In this document: positions 36,416 to 46,100 of the stretch, piece by piece | Layout: every line of letters starts with the position of its first letter | Numbering within the stretch: the stretch's first letter is position 1 | Assembly: GCF_024868665.1 (NCBI RefSeq) | Contig: NC_079913.1 | Span: forward strand, 15,601,250-15,665,249 | Reading direction: 5' to 3' | Origin: Triplophysa rosa | Lineage: Eukaryota; Chordata; Actinopteri; Cypriniformes; Nemacheilidae | Length of the DNA: 64,000 bases | Notes under the pieces: generated by a model | The model's input: the letters and a program-made list of their open reading frames with translations, nothing else | Databases searched by the model: none | Told to the model about the DNA's origin: nothing | Translations under genes and position numbers: made by a program

Positions 36416-37870
36416 CTGCGTATCTCTCATGGTTTATCATTTTTAATGTTCATGATGTGTTTTAAAGTCCTTCATAATATCACTTAACACTGTAATGTCT
36501 GGGAGCATCACACAAGCACTTATAACCAGTGAATACATGAATGGAGACGGCCAGTAGATGGCGACTCTCACCATCAGAAAGAACATGAAATCACTTTCTC
36601 TCAGCTTGTTTCAGTCATATTCAATATTTCTTTCCACTGACATCTCTGTAGAATGAAACTGTAAATAACCTTCACATATACTGTGAAAAACTGTGAAGGA
36701 CTTTCCCACAATTCCCTGTTTAACTCTGCACAACATGTCATATTTCATTCATCACTTAGTTTCTTGATATATTTGTTTTAGCAGCTGTGTACATGTGAGT
36801 GTTTTTAACATTATAAGTTGTTTAGTTAATGTTTATAGGATCATTTTCACCTAACGTGTGTTACCGTGATGGTGTGTTGTGTTTGTGTATAAGACACAGA
36901 GCACATCTCTATATAAGAGAGCTAAAGCTCTATGGTCTGTCCACTTTTGAGTCTTCATGTGGTTGTGCAGTCTATCACCTCATAGTCTTTACTTGCTTTG
37001 TACACAATTAAACAAAATAGAATAATAATAGAAGTTGTGTAAACATCTCAATTAACAAAGTACTTGTTTAAAAGTAGTAAAACACACATAAAGTTTTGTC
37101 AGTGTACTTTTAAAGTTTGAATCCTGTTGCTTTTTCATTTTACCAATTTATAAATTCAACCATTTTAATTGAAGTCATTGTTTTATTTACCAGACGAATC
37201 ATTTGGTACTACAGTGAAAACATGTTATTTTATTGTATGGTAGACACATGTTTTCTTATGTTCACAGTTTAAACACGTGACCTCAGTTCAGGGTGGAGCG
37301 TTATTTCTGTTAATGGTCAACCTTTGGCACCCTGTGCTGCCATGCATTTCACCATTATTTTACCTCTCATTTTTTTACAGTGCAGCTACTTAATTTAAAA
37401 GAGGAATCTTACATTGGTGGATTAAACTCCCAAGTCGCTAAATTCAAAGACGGATTTAAAGGCAGCTTTTTTCTCAAAGTAACTCACAAAAGTATAATAA
37501 AATAACTCGCTGTGAGCGATGGGAGGCGGACTTACTGCGCATGCCCCGGCAAAGAGATAATTTTGGAAAAGGGCCACGGTGATTGGCTGTCATAAAATGG
37601 AAAAGATGGAAATGGTGAAAACTGATTGGCTGTCATAAAATGGAAAAGATGGAAATGCAGAGATTTGTTGATATTAGACAGGCTCTCCGTCCTCAGGCAG
37701 TGCCACAGAGACAGACAGAGGCGGCAGGCCGGCAGCAGAACAAGACGTGGAATTTGTTTCTCGGAATTGGTTTGACTTGGAAAGAAACAGCAGAGCTTTG
37801 CAGAGTCAAAACCACATACGTCGCAGCACGCCAATATAGCGGCTGTTTTCGGAGAGCACCAAGGACAGAA
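36416..37870. other. Intergenic between the lectin genes
   Basis: No gene recognised. A tandem pair of 'gattggctgtcataaaatgg' plus 'aaaagatggaaatg' lies at 37580-37660. Short open frames show no domain. Confidence 0.45.
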
Positions 37871-37877
37871 GGCTACA

Positions 37878-37910
37878 ACATGCCCAACGTGGGGCTCGAA
37901 CCCACGTAGT
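37878..37910 (-). pseudogene. tRNA-Lys 3' fragment
   Basis: On the minus strand, gtgggttcgagccccacgtt followed by gggca is the T-arm and acceptor 3' strand of a vertebrate tRNA-Lys. The upstream sequence no longer folds as a tRNA. Confidence 0.5.
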
Positions 37911-38049
37911 CACCACTGGCATTGCCTGACTGTGGTTTCCGAATACCCATGCACAGGAAAACAGCACAAGAAGAATGCAAACTGACAGTAGGCAAAGGAG
38001 TACGGGGCAGACAGAATGCACGCTCACGCCTGATGGAACACACCTGATC

Positions 38050-38160
38050 CTGCTTATCAAGCCCTTCAGAGGACTACTAGCAACTTCAAGGCAGCTGAGG
38101 TTGGAGCAAGACTCTGCTGGACACTGGCTCTCCAGGAACTGGATTTGACACCTGTGCCTT
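38050..38160 (-). mobile_element. Fragment of a common non-autonomous DNA transposon
   Basis: On the minus strand it reads cacaggtgtcaaatccagtt, cctggagagccagtgtccag and agagtcttgctccaacctca, then continues to a 'tcaggtgtgttcc'-type end. This is a worn copy of a sequence scattered through cyprinid genomes. Confidence 0.5.
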
Positions 38161-38247
38161 ACACTGTCTGCCAGAAATCAGCGAATGACCGTTTCCATGT
38201 AAAGGCAAGCACGTGAGCACCTGGAGACTCCAGGTTGTGAAAAGCAA

Positions 38248-38292
38248 TGTCAGAATTGGAATTCGAACCCACGCCTCCAGAGGAGACTGCGA
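38248..38292 (-). pseudogene. tRNA-Leu 3' half fragment
   Basis: On the minus strand, gcagtctcctctggaggcgt followed by gggttcgaattccaattctgaca matches the variable arm, T-arm and 3' end of vertebrate tRNA-Leu(CAG). The 5' half is missing. Confidence 0.55.
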
Positions 38293-38297
38293 ACTCA

Positions 38298-38455
38298 CAG
38301 CCAATCGCGTGGGAGCGCTTCAACATTCGCAGCCAATCGCGTGGGAGCGCTTCAACATTCGCAGCCAATCGCGTTGGAGCGCTCAACATTCGTAGCCAAT
38401 CGGGCTGAGCGCTTCAACATTTGCAGCCAATCGCAGAGTGGAAGTTCAACATTTT
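38298..38455 (+). repeat. 32-bp minisatellite, five units, one CCAAT word per unit
   Basis: Units start at 38298, 38330, 38362, 38393 and 38424, with the consensus cagccaatcgcgtgggagcg then cttcaacattcg. The first two are identical, so the array is fairly young. Each unit carries a CCAAT word. Further agccaatcgg words lie just downstream, near 38464 and 38564. Confidence 0.85.
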
Positions 38456-38696
38456 CAACATTTGACCAATCGGAGTGCAAGAGAATGTCGAGGGCGCCCT
38501 GCCCCCGCTTCCGAACTGATCCGAAGGTGAACGATCTTTGACGAGAGGTATGAATGAAGGGGTAGCCAATCGGTCTACATGATCGTGACCGGTCCTCCGC
38601 AGGAGCCTGGTTCGATGTGTAGCCTTAATCGAGGCAGTCTCTCCGAAGGTATATGAACAGTTACAGCAAGTAAATGGGGCTAACCAGCAAGTAAAC

Positions 38697-38721
38697 GCAG
38701 AGTGCTAACCATTACACCATG
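38697..38721 (-). pseudogene. tRNA-Gln 5' fragment
   Basis: On the minus strand, catggtgtaatggttagcac then tctg is the D-arm of tRNA-Gln. The rest is lost. It corresponds to the fuller copy at 40014-40083. Confidence 0.45.
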
Positions 38722-38807
38722 TCGAGTGGTTTCCGACCCGCCAGATCAATGGGAAAAGGCGGCTCGGTGTAACGAGAGCAAAGTCATGGACATACAGTAG
38801 GCACGCT

Positions 38808-38869
38808 TGCCGAAACCCGGGATCTTTAGATCTTCAGACTTACCGCTCTCCCAACTCAGCTATTTTGGC
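38808..38869 (-). pseudogene. tRNA-Phe(GAA) pseudogene, T-arm deleted
   Basis: On the minus strand the acceptor, D-arm and anticodon arm (ctgaagatctaaa, anticodon GAA) are clear and the 3' acceptor strand cgggtttcggca is present. About 13 bases covering most of the T-loop are missing, so a functional fold and B box are lost. Confidence 0.65.
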
Positions 38870-38951
38870 CACGTCGATTCGCAGGCCTGTCTGCGAAGGA
38901 CCCCAAGCGCAGTAGCCATGAGTGATGGACAGGATACAAGAGAAAAATCAT

Positions 38952-38991
38952 CAGCCCGTACGGGGATCAAACCCGCGACCTTGGCGTTATC
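38952..38991 (-). pseudogene. tRNA-Ile 3' half fragment
   Basis: On the minus strand, aacgccaaggtcgcgggttt followed by gatccccgtacgggctg is the 3' half of tRNA-Ile. The 5' half has been replaced by unrelated sequence. Confidence 0.55.
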
Positions 38992-39070
38992 AAGGGTCTC
39001 CAGCTTTCACGTTCTGGATTGCCATAGCGGTCCTTTGAGCGTTGTACCGTTGAGTGGAAGGCCTAAAGCA

Positions 39071-39142
39071 GGGCTCGTCCAAGATTTGAACCCGAGACAT
39101 CTAGCACCCAAAGCGAGAATCCTACCCCTAGACCAATGAGCC
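39071..39142 (-). tRNA. tRNA-Pro(TGG)-like gene, possibly decayed
   Basis: 72 bases on the minus strand fold as a full tRNA-Pro. The A-box region is ttggtctaggggta, the anticodon loop tttgggt (anticodon TGG) and the B box gggttcaaatc. One mismatch in the acceptor stem, one in the anticodon stem and several G-U pairs in the T-stem suggest it is drifting towards a pseudogene. Confidence 0.6.
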
Positions 39143-39252
39143 AAGCGGTGTGGCGCTATTGTGATGTCCAGCCCCGTGGGAAAGGTATTTCCACCGCCTG
39201 TGTGCCCCGTTTCATTGAGCCGAGGCAACGAGCGTCTTTCGCAGACAACGCC

Positions 39253-39324
39253 GGGGAATTAGCCAAATGGTAGAGCGCTCGCTTAGCATGCGAGCGGTAG
39301 CGGGACCGACGCCCGCATTCTCCA
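39253..39324 (+). tRNA. tRNA-Ala(AGC)-like gene, D-stem damaged
   Basis: A 72-base tRNA-Ala body with an intact acceptor stem (one G-U pair), the anticodon arm cgcttagcatgcg (anticodon AGC) and a T-arm with two changes from the usual B box (ggaccgacgcc). One base is missing in the 5' side of the D-stem (agcc in place of agctc), which damages the A box. Could be a pseudogene. Confidence 0.55.
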
Positions 39325-40010
39325 CGTCAGTGGCTTTTGGAGCCTCCTTCACGCCTTCGTGCGTCTTAGCCCTCCCTATGCTACCTGTCGAGGCTCACCG
39401 CTGCCGAAAAAGGTCTTCCTGATTCCTGCTCATATGTTCATTCACAAAACGCCATCAGGGTCAGGTGTCGCTCCTCGCTGTGGCACCTCGACACACATGA
39501 CAAGAGTCTCCCATATGGTACGTGCATTGCTTTTACTCAGAGCAACGTGATGCAGGAGCTTCACGTCCAAAGACAATCGAGTTGTCACTTAAGATTCCAC
39601 ACGTTTTCTTGCAGTGTTACTTCCTTTTTCAATAAGCCAGTGTGCACGTGTGCTGTGGGGCGTCTCTTTGCGCTTTCCAGTAGTTTCTTGAAAAGCGTTA
39701 TCCACCCTTAGTGTTGAGCAATTGTCAAAATAAGTCCTTAGCCCTGGGCATGAAAAATGTCTCTGCCAAATGTTTTTTTTTTTAGTGTGTTTGTTTGCAA
39801 TCACATTAACGTTTCAGACATGGGCAATTTGTTCTGCTGTACCCTCCATCTTCTATGTGGTTCATCGTTCCACAAGTACAACCCTACTCCTGCATGTAAA
39901 CATGGATGAACTTCACTCGTGCTTCGTTGACAGCGCAAACGTTCTACGAGAAATGCTCAAACGCTGACGGGGTTCCGCATGGACGCCCCAAAAAAGGGAG
40001 AAGTTCCGGT
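39325..40010. other. Spacer within the tRNA array
   Basis: No RNA gene or exon recognised. The open frame at 39770-39967 has no known domain. Confidence 0.4.
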
Positions 40011-40013
40011 GAG

Positions 40014-40083
40014 AGGTCCCACCGAGATTTGAACTCGGATCGCAGTCCGAGTCCAGAGTGCTAACCATTACACCATGGAACCC
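40014..40083 (-). pseudogene. tRNA-Gln pseudogene with damaged anticodon arm
   Basis: On the minus strand the D-arm (catggtgtaatggttagcac) and T-arm (ccgagttcaaatctcgg) are good, and the acceptor stem has one mismatch. The anticodon arm reads ctggactcggactgcg, with the 3' stem shortened and CGG in the anticodon place, so glutamine identity is lost. Confidence 0.6.
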
Positions 40084-40192
40084 GTTGACAAGCGGTTGCC
40101 GACCCGCCAGATCGCAGAGTAAAGGCCGCTCGGTCTGGTGACAGCAAAGAGCTCTGCTCTAACGAGAGCAAAGCGACGGAAAGAGTAGCGCT

Positions 40193-40252
40193 TGCCGAAA
40201 CACGGCATCGAACCAAGGACCTTTAGATCTTCAGTCTAACGCTCTCCCAACT
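40193..40252 (-). pseudogene. tRNA-Phe pseudogene lacking the 5' end
   Basis: On the minus strand it runs from agttgggagagcgttagact through gaagatctaaaggtccttgg to the 3' acceptor strand, with intact anticodon arm and B box. The 5' acceptor strand and part of the D-arm are replaced by other sequence. Confidence 0.6.
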
Positions 40253-40315
40253 GTCCGCGAACGACCCCAGGCGCAGTAGCCATGAGCGATGGACAGGATG
40301 CAAGAGAAAAGTCAA

Positions 40316-40389
40316 TGGCCCGTACGGGGATCGAACCTGCGACGTTGGCGTTGTTAGCACCACGCTCTAACTAACTGAGCTAACCGGCC
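40316..40389 (-). tRNA. tRNA-Ile body carrying anticodon AAC
   Basis: 74 bases on the minus strand match vertebrate tRNA-Ile over the whole length, including its known G-G mismatch in the acceptor stem. The anticodon loop reads CTAACAA where tRNA-Ile(AAT) has CTAATAA, so the anticodon is AAC, which reads valine codons. One A-C mismatch is present in the T-stem. A and B boxes look intact. It may be a pseudogene or a tRNA with an altered anticodon. Confidence 0.65.
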
Positions 40390-40462
40390 ACGAGGCTCAT
40401 GCTTTCACGTTCTGGATTGCCATAGCTCTCTTTGAGCGTCGTACCGTTAAGTGGAAGGCTTG

Positions 40463-41600
40463 GTTCAAATGACGTCACCATCATGGAGATCACTGTTTGC
40501 TTTAGTTGGGCTCTTGACCCTTGACCCCTGTGTTAGATTTCTCTCTGTATCAAAGCATGTGCTGTTGTAAAGCAGAGAGATCAGAGCTGTGCAGTGAGCA
40601 ACTCTTCACTGGTTTCATATGATGAGATAATCTTAATTTTAAATGAATGTAACGCATATATCAACAATGGTGTGTGATTTTAAATCACTTATAGCAGCTT
40701 TTAGTACTTTTACTTTTAATCGCCAAGCAGTGTTGACATCTGGGAATTCATCATTTGTGAAAAACAAGAAAATACCAACTGATGAGAGTTTACAAAGAAA
40801 CAGGGAATGTGATTGGACTCGTGTGAAAACAAGGATTAATATTGGCAAGGCATTTCAAAGGTGGCGTGAACTCCGTGATCTGAAAGGATTGTAAGCGGAT
40901 GCAGACATCGCTTTATTTCTTCTGAACAGGTAAGACATTTCAATATTTTAATAGATAACACAAAAACCGTAGCGCACTTGTTGTGATACAGACGGGTAGT
41001 TTCATCGGTTGTTCTTTCTCTGTTTGTTATGTTCATTATGATAAATGTAATTTAAGCCCTATTCGCCCGGGATTAGTATTATCTGCACTGTAAAAAGTAA
41101 TACCTTAGATCTACTCAATAAAATTATGGCAACAGATTACAAGCATTTTTTTTTTAAATTAAATACATCTTATTAGAAATTTCAATCAATTGTATTGCTT
41201 AAAAGTTACACAATAAAATTGAGTAAATGCAAATTGACAACAAAATTGACTTAAGGTTCCAAGGTCTACTTAATTAAATATTAATAACAAATAATCAAAA
41301 AGAATAATTAAACTTTAAATATTATTCAGAGAAGGTAGAATTTACCTAAAAATGATCAGACACAAAAGGTTCTGAGGTGAATTTATCTTGGTCAAAACTT
41401 TTGGAAGAAAAAGTCAGAAACACAGACATTAAATGAAAGAAAACACACATATATCTCTGTAAATAAGAATAATAACAAATGAATTCCTTCCCTTCTAACA
41501 CTGTGACCTAACCAGATGATACAAGAAGTCACGACATTTATAAAAGTGATTTGGCCGAAGCGGCTAGTAATTGGGCTTTAAACAGCACGGAAAACATATA
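40463..41600. other. Intergenic with an arm of the palindromic family
   Basis: Starts with the arm words tcactgtttgctttagttgg and gctcttgaccc, followed by AT-rich DNA. A second block at 41086-41300 (gatctactcaataaaattat) resembles the centre of the MITE at 24558. No gene seen. Confidence 0.4.
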
Positions 41601-42658
41601 CCCAGCTAACAAAAGTTTGTTATAAGAACTTTCCTTAGAGGTTTTTCATGCTTTTGAAAACTTTTTTAAAAAATTCAGTGTCCAGTTTTTTTATGTTTTA
41701 AGAACGTCCCCAGCTAAGAAAAGTCACGGTCATGGTGATCAGTGTTTTCCTGAGTTGGGCTCTTGACTTTCATTGTTTTATTAGCATGCTGTATGTGAGT
41801 GCTGTTAAAGTACATCCCTTATGGCAATGCAGTGAGAAACTGATCCAGTGTTGATCGAGGATCATTAAAATCACCATCATGTTGTGGTTTGATTCACTGA
41901 TTTGTGTATCTCTCTTATCTTTGAGTGCTGTGCTGTTGATCAAGAAAGAACACTATAAGATCAGGGAGTTTGAGAACATTTTGATATCTAGAAACATTTG
42001 TGAAAACAGGACGCTAATAAAAACTTAATCTACAGCATAACTGCAACACACATACATGAAGAATCAGTGTATGAACCTCAATAATGGTGACAATCAACAG
42101 ACTAATCAGATAAACAGATCAACTGCAATGCATGCTGGGAATCATGAATATGTTTTGTGCTATGATGTTACCCAGCATGCATTGCAGTATAACATTTTCG
42201 TTTGGTGATTGTCACCATTATTGAGGCTCATACACTGATTCTTCATGTCTGTGTTTGTCTAAAGTCTGCTGTAGTTTTTTTAATGTCCAGATTTCACCAT
42301 TTTTTTAGACATCAAAATGCAAGTAAAACTACAGAATCCATCAATTTTACTTTCAGGCTCAACAGTACAACACTCAAACCAGATGAGATCAATGATTCTA
42401 ACCACAAAATGATGGTGATTTTAATGGCCACCAACAAACTCCATTGCATTAGTTTCTCAGTGCAATGCCATAACAACAGTACATCACATGCACAGAGTTA
42501 CAACACATCAAAAGATCTAGCTCTCATAGTCAAGGTACAAGAGCCCAACTCAAGGAAACACCGATCACCATGATGGCATTTTGTATGTTTTTACAACGTT
42601 TTCAGAAACATGAAAAACCTCTAAGGAACGTTCTTATAACAAACTTCTGTTAGCTGGG
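41601..42658. mobile_element. TA-flanked MITE with ~58-bp inverted ends
   Basis: The left end cccagctaacaaaagtttgt and onwards to gaggtttttcatg is mirrored at the right end (catgaaaaacctc ... acaaacttctgttagctggg), about 58 of 62 bases matching. TA lies outside both ends, as in Tc1/mariner-like or other TA-targeting elements. The interior holds a copy of the GCATGCTGGG palindromic family (arms near 41731 and 42540, core 42120-42190), so one element is nested in another. It starts 92 bp beyond the stop of lectin gene B. Confidence 0.7.
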
Positions 42659-42750
42659 TATGTATTTGTAGTGTGCCCTTAGATGCTCCCTATTGTTAAG
42701 CAACAAAACGAAAACCAGAAAATTAACAAAGGAACAAAAAATTCTGTGAT

Positions 42751-43124
42751 TTATATTTCTTTCTCCTTTCTTCTGCAGATGAAGTTGAGTTTGTGAGATC
42801 CAGGAAGGCTGATCCAGAGATGATCTCCTCCAGACTGAACCGCTCCAGATCTCACTTCACGCTCACAGTCGTCCACTGCTGCTTCATTCCCCGGAGCCCA
42901 ATTCTGATAACACACGACCTCTCCATTCACCCAGAACCAGATGCCCACAGAGCAGGAGTGACGTAACCCCAGCCACACCTCAGCAGACGAGGCCTGATGA
43001 AGAACTTCAGTCACCATGAGCTGAATCTCCTGTGAATCCACTGACACCAGATCCACATGATTCTCTCTGCAGTATGTCACAGCTTCAGTCCAGCTCAGAT
43101 TCTCCTGGATCAATATCAGCTCAT
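42751..43124 (-). CDS. Lectin B exon 7: last CTLD and stop
   Basis: Acceptor gattgtgtgttcag; ends with FICRRKEKEI and TAA at 42753-42751. It has the NWAPGNE and VDDCEREVRSGAVQSGGDHL text typical of the second CTLD of many fish mannose-receptor-like genes, with no EPN or QPD triplet. Confidence 0.8.
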
Positions 43125-46100
43125 CTGAACACACAATCAACACAAACACTGTGACTGAACTGAGATCAGTTTCATCATGAAGAAACGTCTGTCGTCACAC
43201 ATTGACTTTTATTAACTCACCTTCATGACACACAAAAGTATAAGTGCGACTGCAAGACATGTCAATCCATTTCCCCTCAACAGCCATACCGACCACTGTA
43301 CAATCTTCAGAACCACCAGCATCATTCGGTTCACCAGAGTTCCAGTATCTGAAGGCGGAGTCAATGTTATCTGACCACTCCCACGAGTCTCTGAACAGAC
43401 CAATCCAGACAGATGTGTGAGGATCATGAATGATGTTGTGGATCAGTTGATTGTCAGTCTGGTTCCTCACATTGATCAGATCAGTATGATGCTGTCTGCA
43501 GAAACTCTGAGCGTCTCTCCATGTTGTACTAGAAGTATTAATGATGTATGCTTTACTGCTGTCTGTTGAAGAAAATAAAGATTCAAGTCTCATGATTTTC
43601 ATTCATTAACAGTTTAGACGTGAATCTTCAGAAACTCTTTTCTTTTGAAAGTTTTGAGAATCAGAAGGTGCTGAAACAAACTATAATGAATACAAGAGTG
43701 GAGGCGCAGGTCTTGAATGTGTATAAAACAGTGCAGAAAACAGTATGCTCCACTCTTAACCCAATTAGTTGACTTAACCCAATTAGCGGACTCCGGTCCG
43801 AATGCGGACCGCGAGATGCGTCCGTCCGGACCTCAAAGCCTTTTGACGTAATAAATAAATGAACGCCTAACATTATTTTCTAATGCAATCAAATTTATAC
43901 CAGGCACATCAAGGTCCGCTCAGTAGCAGTTTGGGTCCTAAGGCGCCACGGACAGTTAGCATCTGCGCCCTGTCCCAAATGGCGCACTCCGGTCTTGAGG
44001 ACCTCCTCCGAGTCCACACTTGGTGACGTCAGGAAGTGCAGACCTATAGGGCACTAGGCACGAGTCCACAAGGGTACATGGGAGTGCATTTTGGGATAGA
44101 CTTGAGGTCATCACACCGGAAAAAGCAAGCGGTGCTTTTTAATCACTCTCGCAGTACTTTGTTGTGATTCGCTGATCAGTCTGCGGAGCGCCGCATGAAG
44201 TCAACCACTTGTTGTCCCACTGTTGTTATTTGGGACTGGAGCTGCCGGTTTTTATTGTTCTGTATTTCATATGTTTGTATTTCATATGTTGATATGCCAC
44301 CCGAGCATTATGCAATAGATACTTATGTTTGTAATGCAACAACGCTGCCAACTGCCAACAACGCAGTAGAAAGAGTCTTCGGCGTGCTGACGCTCTGACG
44401 TAGATCGAAGTCTTATCTTGTATTTAAAGGGCCCGCAAGCAAACAAGCTTGTTGATCTCGTTCTGACTGACCACAAGAGATTGATCGGTGGAAAGAACTT
44501 TATTGTAGTTACACGTTTGCTAACGAAATAAACAAATTAAAAGCCATTTGTGTGGTGTGGCTTTTGTGTTCATGGTTAAGTGCTAGTCTAATTTCAACAT
44601 TATAGGAGACATTTACTAGCCTTGGTCTTTGGTTAACATTAATTTGTGTGCAACCTACATTACAAACTCTCCTGGTCGAAGTGTAACGTTAACTTTAATG
44701 CAGTTGGTCAAAGCGGTGTTATTTTGAGCAAATTAATTTCATTCCCGCTGGAAAACAAGCGTTCTGTTGTTGCATATAAATGTTGCATATAAATAGGTTA
44801 TTTAATATTCTGCAGCAGTAACACTGTTTGCATGCTCTGACGCTAAAGTTAGCATGAAATTCCCGCTTATTTACAGACAATTTATAACGTTAATGCACAT
44901 CATCACCAACTCACCAGGAAAACAAACAATCTCAGACACCTTGGTCCACGCATATTTTTTTTATTTATGTCCCTGTACGCAAACAGGGACGCGTCGTATA
45001 GGATTGGGAAACCCGCCACAGCAATTACCAACTTCTCCATTTTGCTTGGGAACTAATGTGGTCGGAGCCAAAGTTTACAGGGCTGCTTTTTCTGGAATCA
45101 TCTCAAGCTATGGACTTCTACGTTCTGATTGGTTGCCGCCGAACCGTGTCATAGCTCATTACCATAAAGTTGACCTGATTTCAACTCTCCTTGACGCCCT
45201 CAACGGCCAAGACGCGCCGCGCCGCTCCTCGCCGCTGGCTCACATTGAAAATGAATGACTTCTGTCTGTACGGTTTTAAATAAAAAAATTAAATAAATAA
45301 ACCGCTAAACTAATGCGTTAGTCAGTGAGGTAAAACGAAATGACCTTTAATTTTTAAATGACGGGAGTGCGCGGCAGAGCGGAGAATGCACGTGCTCGAG
45401 CGCACACACATACAGTAACAGACAACCACACTAAAGAAATACACATGGATATAGATGATTGTATTTTCATTTAGCTTAACTAGTTTATTATTTTCAGCCA
45501 TTAAAGGGCACATTTATTAATTTCATTTGGTTTTCAATGTGATCTTATAATTTATGTATTGCACATGTCACTGACGTTTACCAGTTTTGACTATTTTTAC
45601 CATAAAAAATAGCCAAAAAAAGAACCATCAGAGAACGTTATTTTCAGGTTATTTTCTGGTTGCAAAAAAACCCCAGAAAATAACCATCAGGGAACGTTAT
45701 TTTCTGGTTGCAAAAAATAACCAATAAATAACCATCAGAGAACGTTATTTTCTGGTTATTTTCTGGTTATTTAAAAAAAACAGCCTGCAACGTTCTGGGA
45801 ACATTATTTTCTGGTTGCAAAAAAATAACCAATAAATAACCATCAGAGAACATTATTTTCTGGTTATTTTCTGGTTATTTAAAAAAAACAGCCTGCAACG
45901 TTCTGGGAACGTTATTTTTTGGGTCCCAAAAAAATAACCAAAAGGGAACCAAAAACTAACGTTAGGTGAACGTTCTGTGTTTGCTGGGTAATCATTTCTC
46001 TTTCCAGTATAAGGACTTGGACCCAATGACTCGAGAGACGAACTAATCATTTCTCTTTCCGGTATAAGGACTCGGACCCGATGACTCGATGACTCGAGAG

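Noticed and set aside
44195..44398. Frame ending NNAVERVFGVLTL, reminiscent of a hAT transposase C-terminus
   Set aside because: Only a few residues resemble the hAT dimerisation motif; the rest of the frame does not, so no transposase call was made.
44854..45258. 134-codon open frame in lectin B intron 5
   Set aside because: Overlaps text that looks like a transposon remnant and shows no protein family I recognise.
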